A stretch of DNA of 64,000 nt from Marinoscillum sp965229915 (GTDB lineage: Bacteria; Bacteroidota; Bacteroidia; Cytophagales; Cyclobacteriaceae), in assembly GCF_965229915.1 (NCBI RefSeq), contig NZ_CBDDJZ010000002.1:1-64000 (forward strand), written 5' to 3'. The position numbers were made by a program, and so were the translations under genes. The notes below the pieces were generated by a model, which did not search any database, had not been told where the DNA came from, and worked only from the letters and a program-made list of their open reading frames with translations. Positions 17,460 to 26,380 of the stretch are shown one piece after another. Numbering within the stretch: position 1 is the first letter of the stretch; each line of letters opens with the position of its first letter.

Positions 17460-18404
17460 ATGCATTTAGAATTCGAAAAACCAATCATAGAGTTAGAAAG
17501 CAAGCTTTCGGATATGAAGGACCTTGCACAGCAAAGTGAAGTCGACGTATCTGATGCGATCACTAAGTTGGAAAACAAGATCTTGAAATTGAAAAAAGAC
17601 ACCTTCGAAAACCTTACCAGGTGGCAGAGGGTACAGCTCTCCAGACACCCGGAGCGTCCATATACTTTAGACTATATTTATGAAATGTCTGATGAGTTCG
17701 TAGAACTGCATGGAGACAGAACGGTCAAAGACGACAAAGCGATGGTCGGTGGTTTTGCCGAGATAGACGGACAAGCTGTTATGATCATTGGCCAGCAAAA
17801 AGGTAGGAATACCAAGCAGCGTCAGGAGCGTAATTTTGGGATGGCCAATCCTGAAGGCTATCGTAAGGCACTCCGATTGATGAAGTTGGCTGAGAAGTTC
17901 AATAGACCAATCATTACATTGATAGACACACCGGGAGCTTTTCCTGGACTGGAAGCAGAAGAGAGAGGACAGGGAGAGGCTATCGCTCGAAATCTCAAAG
18001 AAATGATGATGCTCAAAGTACCAGTGGTGAGTGTGATCATTGGTGAAGGTGCATCTGGTGGTGCTTTGGGGATTGCTATTGCTGATAAAGTGCTGATGAT
18101 GGAAAATACCTGGTATTCAGTCATCTCTCCAGAGTCTTGTTCATCGATTCTTTGGAGAAGCTGGGATTATAAAGAACAGGCTGCCGAGGCCTTGAAGCTA
18201 ACGGCCAAAGACATGCTGGAAAATAAGCTTATTGATGGTGTGATCAAAGAACCTCTGGGTGGTGCACATACCAACATGAAGTCTAGTGCTGCGGAGCTGC
18301 GTAAAGAGATCATGAAGCACATCAAAGCATTGAGCAAGCAGTCTGTAGACAAACGAATCGAAAATAGAATCGAGAAGTTCTCTGGAATGGGAGCTTACCA
18401 ATAA
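17460..18404 (+). CDS. accA: Acetyl-CoA carboxylase carboxyltransferase, alpha subunit
   Basis: 314 aa, usual length. N-terminal helical arm, then the carboxyltransferase fold with HPERPYTLDYI, the GEGASGGALGI glycine-rich oxyanion loop and NTWYSVISPESCSSILW. With AccD it transfers carboxyl from biotin to acetyl-CoA, the committed step of fatty acid synthesis. Followed after 4 bp by a patatin-like gene and then an acyltransferase gene, so it probably heads a lipid operon. Confidence 0.97.
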   Translation: MHLEFEKPIIELESKLSDMKDLAQQSEVDVSDAITKLENKILKLKKDTFENLTRWQRVQLSRHPERPYTLDYIYEMSDEFVELHGDRTVKDDKAMVGGFAEIDGQAVMIIGQQKGRNTKQRQERNFGMANPEGYRKALRLMKLAEKFNRPIITLIDTPGAFPGLEAEERGQGEAIARNLKEMMMLKVPVVSVIIGEGASGGALGIAIADKVLMMENTWYSVISPESCSSILWRSWDYKEQAAEALKLTAKDMLENKLIDGVIKEPLGGAHTNMKSSAAELRKEIMKHIKALSKQSVDKRIENRIEKFSGMGAYQ

Positions 18405-18408
18405 AGCA

Positions 18409-19173
18409 ATGAAAATAGGACTAGTGCTTTCAGGAGGTGGCGCCAGAGGTGTAGCACATCTTGGTATCATGGAAGCATTACTGGAAGCAGGGATCTCCTT
18501 TAGTGTGGTGTCTGGTTCCAGTGCCGGTGCTTTGGCCGGCTCGTTGTATTGCGCTGGTTATACTCCAAAGGAAATCGCTGGGTTTATCCAGAAGACCAAT
18601 TTCATTACCGCTTTTAGACCTTCTTTTAACTCCAGAAGTCTTCTAAACATAGAGCGGGCCCACAGTGAGTTAATCAAGTATTTTAAAGAGGACTCATTCG
18701 AATCACTCCAAATACCACTCAGAGTGACAACCACCGATATCAGCAAGGGAAAGGTGAAGGTGTACAAGAAAGGCCAACTGATACGACCTGTATTAGCTTC
18801 TTGCTGTGTCCCAGTGGTATTTGATCCAGTCAAGATTGGGCGCCGAACCCTCGTTGATGGTGGTATCCTGGATAATCTGCCTTATAAACCCATTAAGAAA
18901 GAATGTGATAAGATCATTGCACTTCATTGCAATCCGATAGACAAGGGTTATCGGATTAGCAACTGGAGGGATCTGATGGAGCGATCTATGATGCTCACAG
19001 TTACCCAGTACGTCCATAGTAAGAAGAAAAACTATGACTTATTTTTGGAACCTCCTGGGGTCAGCAAGTATAAGGTGTTCGACTTTAAAAGAGCCCCTGA
19101 AATCTTTGAACATGGATATTCCTATGCCAAGGAGCAGATTGCCTCAGGGGTGCTAGATAAACTTGAGAATTGA
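18409..19173 (+). CDS. Patatin-like phospholipase family protein
   Basis: 254 aa. Oxyanion glycine motif SGGGARG (8-14), nucleophile elbow GSSAG (36-40, Ser38) and catalytic Asp150 in VDGGILDN. These define a Ser-Asp dyad patatin lipase of the RssA-like bacterial group, cytoplasmic, acting on acyl esters or phospholipids. It overlaps the following acyltransferase gene by 4 bp; a role in membrane-lipid turnover is inferred from accA and that gene. Confidence 0.9.
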   Translation: MKIGLVLSGGGARGVAHLGIMEALLEAGISFSVVSGSSAGALAGSLYCAGYTPKEIAGFIQKTNFITAFRPSFNSRSLLNIERAHSELIKYFKEDSFESLQIPLRVTTTDISKGKVKVYKKGQLIRPVLASCCVPVVFDPVKIGRRTLVDGGILDNLPYKPIKKECDKIIALHCNPIDKGYRISNWRDLMERSMMLTVTQYVHSKKKNYDLFLEPPGVSKYKVFDFKRAPEIFEHGYSYAKEQIASGVLDKLEN

Positions 19174-19718
19174 TGGGAAGAGCATTTTTTAGATTTTGTT
19201 TTTGGATCACAGGCTGGAAAGTCGTAGGGAAGAAACCAGATCTACCTAAGTATGTACTCATTGTGGCTCCACACACGAGTAATTGGGATTTCTTTGTAGG
19301 AGTCGCAGCTAGAAGTATTTCCTACTTGAAGAGTGACTTTCTGGCAAAAGACTCGCTGTTTAAAATCCCGGTCGTAGGTTGGTTTTTGCGAAAGATTGGT
19401 GGTCATCCTGTCAATAGATCTAAGAAAACCAACATGGTGGATCAGGTGGTGGAATTGTATCACCAACATGACGAGTTCGTGGTGACCATTACCCCGGAAG
19501 GAACCCGATCGTATGTGCCCAAATGGAAAACTGGGTTCTACCGCATTGCTGACAAGGCAAATGTGCCTATTGTTATGGTCGGATTTGACTTTGCCAACAA
19601 ACAAGTAATTTATCGAGAGCCATTCTATCCTACAGGTGATATCGATGCTGATCTAGAGCTAATACTTAGCTTTTACCGAAAAATCAAAGGCAAATATCCC
19701 GAGAAAGGAGTGAGGTAG
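19170..19718 (+). CDS. 1-acyl-glycerol-3-phosphate acyltransferase-like protein (PlsC family)
   Basis: 182 aa. The HX4D catalytic motif is HTSNWD (His34, Asp39) and the substrate motif is TPEGTRS near residue 105, both typical of the glycerophospholipid acyltransferase family. It is shorter than E. coli PlsC and lacks a long N-terminal membrane anchor, as in the Bacteroidota family that acts on glycerol-phosphate or ornithine-type lipids; the acceptor is not certain. Converges on the CDF gene with no gap. Confidence 0.85.
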   Translation: MMGRAFFRFCFWITGWKVVGKKPDLPKYVLIVAPHTSNWDFFVGVAARSISYLKSDFLAKDSLFKIPVVGWFLRKIGGHPVNRSKKTNMVDQVVELYHQHDEFVVTITPEGTRSYVPKWKTGFYRIADKANVPIVMVGFDFANKQVIYREPFYPTGDIDADLELILSFYRKIKGKYPEKGVR

Positions 19719-20588
19719 TCACTTAGGTGTTGGCTCTATGTGTATCAGCACTTGTCCTGCCTCTGGGATCTTTTCTCGAATGGCATCTTGTAACTTGTGA
19801 GCCAACATATGCCCCTCTTTAACTGATAAATCTCCATTAACGAACGCATGCAGGTCTATGTGATAAGTCATGCCTGATTTCCTTACATAACACTTTTCAG
19901 TTCCTTCAATACCTTCCACTTCTAGCGAGGTGGATCGAATGATTTCAATAGTTGCCTCATGAAGGTGTTCGTCCATGATTTCTCCTAAGGCTGGGCGTAG
20001 GATTCGGTAACAGTTAAATAAGATGAATACTGCGGCGAATAGAGCAGCCCAATCATCAGCGGCGGCATATCCATGCCCCAGAAAAACGGCAAGCGAGATA
20101 CCGATGAAAGCGGCAATGGAAGTAATCGCATCACTGCGGTGGTGCCAGGCATCGGCAAGGAGTGTTGAGCTGTTCACTTTCAAAGCCTTTCTTTTCACCA
20201 CATGAAAAGATGCTTCTTTCCAGATAATTATAACGGCTAGCACATAGAGAGTCCATGTTCTGGGAAGGGGGTGTGGCGTGTAAATATTAACGATGCTTTG
20301 GTAAGCGATAATCGTGGCGGAAACAATTAGAAATGCAACTACTATGAAGGTGATCAGCGGTTCGATTCTTCCATGTCCATAAGGATGGTTCTGATCAGGT
20401 GGTTTTTGAGAATACTTAAGACCAACCAATACTATAATGGAACTGAAAACATCAGCAGTTGATTCTATTGCATCGGCAATCAAGGCGTGAGAGTGACCAA
20501 AAATGCCTGCTAAACCCTTGATGATTGCTAGACCAATGTTACCCAACAATCCAAAAAATGAGGCATTGATCGCTGTATTGTTGCTCAT
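19719..20588 (-). CDS. Cation diffusion facilitator (CDF) transporter
   Basis: 289 aa. About six TM helices in the first 200 residues with CDF signatures ADAIESTADVFSS, HPYGHGRIEPL and ADAWHHRSDAITS (HxxxD-type metal site), then a cytoplasmic C-terminal metal-sensing domain (HIDLHAFVNGDLSVKEGH). Probable efflux of Zn2+, Fe2+, Co2+ or Mn2+ against protons. Separated from the upstream zinc-ribbon gene by a terminator. Confidence 0.93.
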   Translation of the reverse strand: MSNNTAINASFFGLLGNIGLAIIKGLAGIFGHSHALIADAIESTADVFSSIIVLVGLKYSQKPPDQNHPYGHGRIEPLITFIVVAFLIVSATIIAYQSIVNIYTPHPLPRTWTLYVLAVIIIWKEASFHVVKRKALKVNSSTLLADAWHHRSDAITSIAAFIGISLAVFLGHGYAAADDWAALFAAVFILFNCYRILRPALGEIMDEHLHEATIEIIRSTSLEVEGIEGTEKCYVRKSGMTYHIDLHAFVNGDLSVKEGHMLAHKLQDAIREKIPEAGQVLIHIEPTPK

Positions 20589-20606
20589 TAGTGAATGGAA
20601 ACAAAA

Positions 20607-20630
20607 AACCCTGACTCGAGAGCCAGGGTT
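20607..20630 (-). terminator. Intrinsic terminator after the zinc-ribbon gene
   Basis: On the minus strand AACCCTGGCTCTC and GAGTCAGGGTT pair and are followed by a T run. It separates the zinc-ribbon gene (ending 20636) from the CDF gene. Confidence 0.8.
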
Positions 20631-20635
20631 CGTAT

Positions 20636-21412
20636 TTATTTCTTAGTTGTTCGTTTGGTTCGTCGTTTCGGTTTCACTTCCTCCACGATTTCATCCTCTA
20701 CATCTGCTAGAATTCTTCCGCAGTGTTCACAAACGATAATTTTCTTCTTTTCTCTGATTTCAGCTTGTTGCTGAGGTGGAACCACGTTAAAACAACCGCC
20801 ACATGCGCCACGTTTCACAGGAACAACAGCAAGTCCGTTTCTCATGTTCTTTCTCACCTTATCGTAAGACTTCAACAGACGATCTTCTACTTGCTTGGCA
20901 GCTTTCTCACGGTCTTTCATCAGCTTTTCTTCATCAGCTTCCGATTCTTTTGTGATGGTGTCCAGCTCTTCTTTTTTGGTGTCGAGATCCTTTTCTCTTT
21001 CAGAAAGCGTATTCTGAGTTTCAGCGATCTCTTCCTTTTTAGCATCGATCTTTGCGTAAGATTCCTTGATGCGTTTTTCAAGAATCTGAATTTCGAGTTG
21101 TTGCAGTTCTACCTCTTTGGTGATGGCATCATACTCTCTATTGTTACGGACGTTCATCTGCTGCTCTTCATATTTTTTGATGAGCTTCTCAGCGTCCTTG
21201 ATTGCTGCTTTATTATTCGTGATGTTTTCCTCCAAATCAGCAAGCTCCTGATTCTGTTTTTCTACCCTCGTTTGATAGCCAGCGATCTCATCTTCCAAAT
21301 CCATTACCTCATCAGGTAATGCTCCCCTCACTTTCACAAGTTCGTCGCGTTCAGAATCGATGGATTGTAATTTTACGAGGCTGTCGAGCTTTTTTGCTAC
21401 GGTATTTTCCAT
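20636..21412 (-). CDS. Coiled-coil protein with C4-type zinc ribbon
   Basis: 258 aa. Residues about 1-185 form long charged heptad helices (coiled coil); the C-terminus has two CxxC pairs (CGGC and CEHC about 25 residues apart) and then a basic tail. This is the zf-RING_7/CT398-like family, found next to Nif3-type genes in many bacteria, as here (6 bp). Possible nucleic-acid or secretion-related adaptor; function not established. Confidence 0.85.
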   Translation of the reverse strand: MENTVAKKLDSLVKLQSIDSERDELVKVRGALPDEVMDLEDEIAGYQTRVEKQNQELADLEENITNNKAAIKDAEKLIKKYEEQQMNVRNNREYDAITKEVELQQLEIQILEKRIKESYAKIDAKKEEIAETQNTLSEREKDLDTKKEELDTITKESEADEEKLMKDREKAAKQVEDRLLKSYDKVRKNMRNGLAVVPVKRGACGGCFNVVPPQQQAEIREKKKIIVCEHCGRILADVEDEIVEEVKPKRRTKRTTKK

Positions 21413-21418
21413 GCAGTA

Positions 21419-22513
21419 TTACAAATAATTGATTGGATTAGTCTGTACCTCCGATAAACGGAGTGCAATATTAGTGAATTTTTCGCTCAATATGTCAAAA
21501 AGCAAATCCTTTGTGTATTGTTCACTTTCGAAGTGTCCAATATCAGCTACAATGACCCGCTCATCGGCTTCAAAAAAGTCATGGTACTTGAAGTCTCCGG
21601 TGATAAACACATCCGCTTTTGCACGAATAGCCTTTTGGAGCAAAAAGCTACCAGCACCTCCACAGACAGCAATTTTTCTAACTTTTTCTTGATGAACGTT
21701 CGTGTGGCGAACACATCCAGACTTAAAGGTTTCTTTTAATTTCAAAAGAAAATCTCTAGTGTCCATTTCCTGGCTGAGTTCTCCGATCATTCCACTTCCT
21801 ACCTCTTGATTTTTGTTAGCTAGTGCTGTCAGGTAATAGGCAACTTCTTCATACGGGTGAGCCTCTTGAAGTGCATTTAGAATTTTTCCAGATAAGAAAG
21901 ATGGGAAGATCACTTCTACACGTTTCTCGACTACAGTTTCGTCCGTGTTTTGCGTGCCAATATGCGGATTCGTACCTTCACCGGGTCTAAATGTTCCAGT
22001 GCCATCTACCTGAAAGCTGCAGTGATTATAGTTTCCTACTTCACCCGCGCCAGCCTGATACAGTGCTTCTAAAACTCTTGGTGAGTCTGTAGGTGGAATA
22101 AAAGTTGTGAGTTTGGTAAGCACCTCAGATTTTGGACTTAATGTTTGAACATTCGATAAGCCAATTTTGTCGCAAATGCGTTTGTTAACACCAAGATGTA
22201 CATTGTCCAGATTGGTGTGGATAGCGTAAATAGCAATGTCATGCTTGATGGCTTTAATGACACATCGCTCTACCCAGTGCTTTCCGGTAAGGCTTTTCAA
22301 CCCTTTGAAAATCAATGGATGATGTGCGATGATCAGGTTGCATTTGCTAGCTATTGCTTCATCTATCACAGACTCAGTCACATCTAGTGTGAGTAAGGCC
22401 TTGCTCAATTCTGCTGACGAGTCACCAACTAAAAGTCCTGAGTTGTCATAGGATTCCTGATAAGGAAGCGGAGCAAAATGCTCCAAAAACTGAATGATAT
22501 CTTTAATTTGCAT
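21419..22513 (-). CDS. Nif3-like dinuclear metal centre protein (YbgI family)
   Basis: 364 aa from ATG 22513 (MQIKDIIQFLEHFAP). Metal-ligand motifs IIAHHPLIF, AIHTNLD and the C-terminal DIGHFESEQ define the Nif3/NGG1p-interacting family; the long middle segment (about residues 125-230) is the PII-like insertion of the longer members. Some relatives have GTP cyclohydrolase 1 type 2 annotation. The start codon overlaps that of divergent lpxK, so its promoter must lie inside lpxK. Confidence 0.93.
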   Translation of the reverse strand: MQIKDIIQFLEHFAPLPYQESYDNSGLLVGDSSAELSKALLTLDVTESVIDEAIASKCNLIIAHHPLIFKGLKSLTGKHWVERCVIKAIKHDIAIYAIHTNLDNVHLGVNKRICDKIGLSNVQTLSPKSEVLTKLTTFIPPTDSPRVLEALYQAGAGEVGNYNHCSFQVDGTGTFRPGEGTNPHIGTQNTDETVVEKRVEVIFPSFLSGKILNALQEAHPYEEVAYYLTALANKNQEVGSGMIGELSQEMDTRDFLLKLKETFKSGCVRHTNVHQEKVRKIAVCGGAGSFLLQKAIRAKADVFITGDFKYHDFFEADERVIVADIGHFESEQYTKDLLFDILSEKFTNIALRLSEVQTNPINYL

Positions 22514-22514
22514 G

Positions 22515-23549
22515 ATGTCTTTACTAATGATTTGGCGAATTCTGTTTCTACCACTCACACTGCTTTATGCAGGAGTCGTACGGCTGAGAAACTGGATGTA
22601 TGATCGCAATTACAGACGAACCACCCGCTTTGATGCAAATGTAATTGGTGTGGGCAATCTCGCCATAGGTGGAACGGGTAAAACACCAATGATTGATTAT
22701 TTGATTCGCTATTACAAAGCTAAAGACTTTAGAGTCAGCACATTGAGTAGAGGGTATGGCCGGCAGACCAATGGTTTCAGAGTGGCTACTATACAGGACA
22801 CACCGGATACCATAGGTGATGAGCCTTACATGTACTGGACCAAATACTTACCAGAAGTTCATGTGGCGGTAGCTGAGGAAAGAGACTTGGCCATTCCACA
22901 GCTCCTGGGCTTTCGGGATCATGAGGTGGTTTTGCTAGATGATTCCTTTCAGCACCGGAGAGTAACTCCCAATTTCAATTTGTTGCTAACTACCTATGAA
23001 GCCCCATTTTATGAGGATTACATGCTTCCGTCTGGTCGCTTGAGAGAGCCAAGGCATGAGGCTAAAAGAGCAGACGCACTATTGGTAACCAAGTGTCCGG
23101 GTTTTCTAGCTGAGAGTGATCAGGTCAGGATCAAACATGAGATGAGTGTGTATTCTTCTGCCCCGGTTTATTTTCTTACTACAGAATATTTAGCCCCTAA
23201 GCCTTGCTTTAGTAATGACATGCCGCTACAGTCTCGAGTGGTGTTGATTTCAGGGATGGCCAATCCAGCGCCATTCGAAAAAGAAATACGCTCCAGGTAT
23301 CAGGTGAAGCTCTCGCATAATTATCGGGATCACTACCGATATAAATCACGAGATATCAAGGACATTGTCATGGAATTGGATGATCAGACCTCACTCATTA
23401 CCACCGAAAAAGACATGGTCAAACTGAGACAATTTCCTGAATTGAGTAAGTTCTCCTGTTATTTTGTGCCTATTCAAATGAAATTTTTAAAAGATGAGTC
23501 GTTATTTCAATCACAATTAGACTCAGTTTTGAAAAACTATGTCCAGTAG
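22515..23549 (+). CDS. lpxK: Tetraacyldisaccharide 4'-kinase
   Basis: 344 aa from ATG 22515; 22512 and 22527 are equally possible and the frame is open to 22494. N-terminal membrane helix, then the P-loop GNLAIGGTGKTP and LDDSFQHRRV, hallmarks of LpxK, which phosphorylates the lipid A disaccharide at the inner membrane. TTEKDMVKL near the C-terminus is also conserved. Divergent and overlapping at the start with the Nif3 gene. Confidence 0.94.
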   Translation: MSLLMIWRILFLPLTLLYAGVVRLRNWMYDRNYRRTTRFDANVIGVGNLAIGGTGKTPMIDYLIRYYKAKDFRVSTLSRGYGRQTNGFRVATIQDTPDTIGDEPYMYWTKYLPEVHVAVAEERDLAIPQLLGFRDHEVVLLDDSFQHRRVTPNFNLLLTTYEAPFYEDYMLPSGRLREPRHEAKRADALLVTKCPGFLAESDQVRIKHEMSVYSSAPVYFLTTEYLAPKPCFSNDMPLQSRVVLISGMANPAPFEKEIRSRYQVKLSHNYRDHYRYKSRDIKDIVMELDDQTSLITTEKDMVKLRQFPELSKFSCYFVPIQMKFLKDESLFQSQLDSVLKNYVQ

Positions 23550-23561
23550 GGGAATTGATTA

Positions 23562-23569
23562 TACTTTTG
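23562..23569 (+). promoter_or_regulatory. Candidate -7 element just before the porin gene
   Basis: TACTTTTG matches TAnnTTTG exactly and lies 4 bp before the GTG start at 23574. Transcription from it would start at or next to the start codon and give a leaderless message. Alternatively transcription comes through from lpxK. Confidence 0.4.
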
Positions 23570-23573
23570 CCGC

Positions 23574-25442
23574 GTGAAGAGAATTATCCTTTTGTTGACT
23601 TTAGGAGTGATGGGGTGGACAGTCGCAGCCCAAATTACCGACGATTCCACTCAGCTGGTATATAATGCCGGTACCACCGAGATAATTCTGCAAGAAGACA
23701 TTAAAAACAATGTAGAAAAAGAACGTCATCCGGACACTACACTTTACAACCTGGAAAAGTATTCAGAACTGGATCTTCAAGATCGTAATTTTCAGAACCT
23801 GGGTAACAATGGAACGGCGATGTTCCCTATTTTTTATCCCGTACCATCTCAGATAGGGCGTACTTCTGGATTATCGGCCTATGACAATTACCTCACCAGC
23901 CCGTCTCAGCTCCAATACTTTGATACTAAGTCTCCTTATATGGACCTGAAAGTGGTATTTGCAGGAAATGGTCGCTCGGTGGTGGATTTTAAATTTAGTC
24001 GAAACATCAACCCAAACTGGAATTTTGGATTTGACATCTATCGGATTACTTCAGATAAGCAAATAGGTAAAAGCGGAGCTCAAGACAGAAATGTGGTGGG
24101 CACCGTGGTGGACTTGTATACCTATTACCAGCATCCTGAGAAGCCGTATTCTGCGATGTTTAATCTGGTGAATATGGGGTTTGATATCGAAGAGACTGGT
24201 GGTATCTATGTGGAAGATCTGCCTAACGCTACCGCTGACCAACTATTCCTATATGCAGATGCGGATATACAACTGCGAGATGCGATCTCCAATGACAAGC
24301 GGCTCAATCTCCACTTATACCATCAGTATGCCTGGCAAAAGCAGTTGCAGTTTTATCACGAGGCTGACTTCATTTCGCACAATGCTTCCTACAAAGATTT
24401 CGCTGTTGGAGCCACTGGTTCATACAATTCTTACACTGATTTTTATAACCAGTTTTTGATCGCTCCGGACAGTACTTACGAGCGGTTTAACTGGACCGAA
24501 ATTCGCAATGAAATAGGAATCAAAGGAGATTTGGCTAATTTGTTTTATCGGCTTTACCTAAAGCGGCGGGATATTGATTTTGACAATTTATATCATGACC
24601 CAACAGACCAATTTGGCGAGATGTTTTTAGGAGGTTACACCCGGTTCGATTGGCGTGATAAGTTCAATGTAGAAGCCAAAGCAGAGTTTTTGCAAAGCGG
24701 TGAGTATTTACTCCACGGACAGCTCAACTCAGACTTGATCTTTGCTTCTTATAAGTCGATCAGATCCAAACCATCATTCATCACGGAGTCTTATTTTGGC
24801 AATCACCATGAGTGGTATCAGAGCTTTAACTCAATGTTTGCCAATGAGATACAGGGTGGTATTAAACTCGATTTAGGTTTTTTGAAGGTTCGTCCACAGG
24901 GACGCATCATGACCATGGATCAATTTACCTATTTTGATCAGACGCAGACTGCAAGACAAAGTTCAGACATTGCCGTGTTGACTTCATTAGGTGGAGATTT
25001 TGATCTGAAACTCACTACCAATAAGGAATTCAATGAGGCGTTTCTGTTTGAAAATGAAGTGTATTATACGACACTCGCAGGTGATGGAGCGGACTATGTG
25101 CGCATTCCCGACCTGTTCTACAATGGGAAGCTTTACTGGAGAGGGTTATGGTTTAAAAATACCATGGGCGTGCAGATAGGATTTGATATCCATGCCAAAA
25201 CACGTTATTACGGCTTGGGTTATGCGCCTGAAATCCAACAGTTTTACATACAGGACGAATTCCCAATTGATGAGTTTTACACGATTGACTTCTTTGTTAA
25301 CATGCAGGTGAATAACCTGTCTGCTTTCGTAAAGATGACCAATATCAACCAGCAGCAGGATAGTGGCTATTTTGTAACACCTTACTATCCAGGAATTCGT
25401 CAGACCATCGATTTTGGAGCTCGTTGGTTATTTTATGATTGA
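23574..25442 (+). CDS. Putative porin (Bacteroidota family)
   Basis: 622 aa. Signal peptide to about residue 20 (TVAAQ), then an N-terminal segment and a long run of amphipathic beta strands with aromatic girdles and a C-terminal strand ending in aromatic Phe-Tyr (RWLFYD), typical of the Bacteroidota putative-porin family of outer-membrane barrels. Substrate unknown. GTG start; the next gene's start lies 2 bp beyond its stop codon. Confidence 0.8.
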   Translation: MKRIILLLTLGVMGWTVAAQITDDSTQLVYNAGTTEIILQEDIKNNVEKERHPDTTLYNLEKYSELDLQDRNFQNLGNNGTAMFPIFYPVPSQIGRTSGLSAYDNYLTSPSQLQYFDTKSPYMDLKVVFAGNGRSVVDFKFSRNINPNWNFGFDIYRITSDKQIGKSGAQDRNVVGTVVDLYTYYQHPEKPYSAMFNLVNMGFDIEETGGIYVEDLPNATADQLFLYADADIQLRDAISNDKRLNLHLYHQYAWQKQLQFYHEADFISHNASYKDFAVGATGSYNSYTDFYNQFLIAPDSTYERFNWTEIRNEIGIKGDLANLFYRLYLKRRDIDFDNLYHDPTDQFGEMFLGGYTRFDWRDKFNVEAKAEFLQSGEYLLHGQLNSDLIFASYKSIRSKPSFITESYFGNHHEWYQSFNSMFANEIQGGIKLDLGFLKVRPQGRIMTMDQFTYFDQTQTARQSSDIAVLTSLGGDFDLKLTTNKEFNEAFLFENEVYYTTLAGDGADYVRIPDLFYNGKLYWRGLWFKNTMGVQIGFDIHAKTRYYGLGYAPEIQQFYIQDEFPIDEFYTIDFFVNMQVNNLSAFVKMTNINQQQDSGYFVTPYYPGIRQTIDFGARWLFYD

Positions 25443-25444
25443 TT

Positions 25445-26044
25445 ATGGATGAGCAAAAGACAACTTTAGGTCTCAATTTACCCACCGATCCGCGATGGAT
25501 CAATGTCGCAGAGATGAACATTGAAGATATCCTGGTAGATCATGCTTATTGCGAACAGAAAGCTGCTTCTTCATGCATCTCATTGATCGTGTCTTATCCA
25601 GAGCGGAAAGAGCTGGTAGACATGTTAACACCCGTAGTTGCTGAAGAGTGGGCTCATTTTGAGCGTGTCATAGAGCAGCTGAACAAGCGCGGTTATGCTC
25701 TAGGCAAGAAGCGCAAGGATGAATATGTAAGCGCGCTCAATGGCATTTTGAAAAAGGGTGGAAGCCGCGAGCAGCAACTCGTGGAGAAGTTGCTTATGAA
25801 TGCGTTAATCGAGGCAAGAAGCTGTGAGCGGTTCAAAATTCTCTGGAAAAACATCGAAGATGAGGAGTTATCTACTTTCTACTATGAGCTTATGGTCTCA
25901 GAAGCAGGACACTACCACAACTTCCTCGACCTGGCCAAATCTTACATGGGTGAGGAATACGTGCGGGATCGATGGGCCGAATTTCTGAAAGCTGAAGCCG
26001 AAATCATCAAAAATCTGGAGGTTAGGGGTGACCGAATGCATTGA
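25445..26044 (+). CDS. miaE: tRNA-(ms2io6A) hydroxylase
   Basis: 199 aa from ATG 25445. Ferritin-like diiron protein with carboxylate/His ligands in DHAYCEQKAAS, EEWAHFERV, EARSCERF and SEAGHYHNF, the MiaE pattern. It hydroxylates the isopentenyl group of ms2i6A37 in tRNAs reading UNN codons. The MiaA and MiaB partners are not in the window. Confidence 0.93.
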   Translation: MDEQKTTLGLNLPTDPRWINVAEMNIEDILVDHAYCEQKAASSCISLIVSYPERKELVDMLTPVVAEEWAHFERVIEQLNKRGYALGKKRKDEYVSALNGILKKGGSREQQLVEKLLMNALIEARSCERFKILWKNIEDEELSTFYYELMVSEAGHYHNFLDLAKSYMGEEYVRDRWAEFLKAEAEIIKNLEVRGDRMH

Positions 26045-26096
26045 CCTGTTAGAGGTCAGAAACTAGAAGCTAGATAAAAATGATAATCTACATAAA

Positions 26097-26306
26097 ATGA
26101 AAAATAAAGTAAAGGCAATTATTCTGACCATACTTGGTTTGGTTGCATTTTTTTTCGTTGTACTAGCACAAATTCGCTCGGCAGAATCTGAGAGGCAAGT
26201 GACCGTAGTTAATCAAATGTATCAATTAAAAGTTGATCAATTGGCCAATGCCCTTAGTGAAGTGGCTCAGCTTCGTCAACAATTGGATTCTTGTGAAAGT
26301 AAATAA
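26097..26306 (+). CDS. Small membrane-anchored coiled-coil protein
   Basis: 69 aa. One N-terminal TM helix (about residues 8-26) followed by a heptad-rich helix (VDQLANALSEVAQLRQQLDS). No homology recognised. Single-pass topology with an extracytoplasmic coiled coil is likely. Confidence 0.55.
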   Translation: MKNKVKAIILTILGLVAFFFVVLAQIRSAESERQVTVVNQMYQLKVDQLANALSEVAQLRQQLDSCESK

Positions 26307-26380
26307 CAGTAAGCATATGCAAGCATATGCAATACGTCAATTACCAATTGCCTATTGCCGTTTGCCAACTGCCTATTGAA
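26307..26380. repeat. Short tandem and degenerate repeats
   Basis: AAGCATATGC occurs twice in tandem, followed by a series of degenerate ATTGCC/TTTGCC/ACTGCC units between two convergent genes. Probably slipped-strand intergenic sequence; no function evident. Confidence 0.5.

Noticed and set aside
17460..19718. Mobile island next to tRNA-Asp (accA side)
   Set aside because: The genes on that side are housekeeping lipid genes; the duplicated tRNA end lies on the other side and bounds only about 330 bp.
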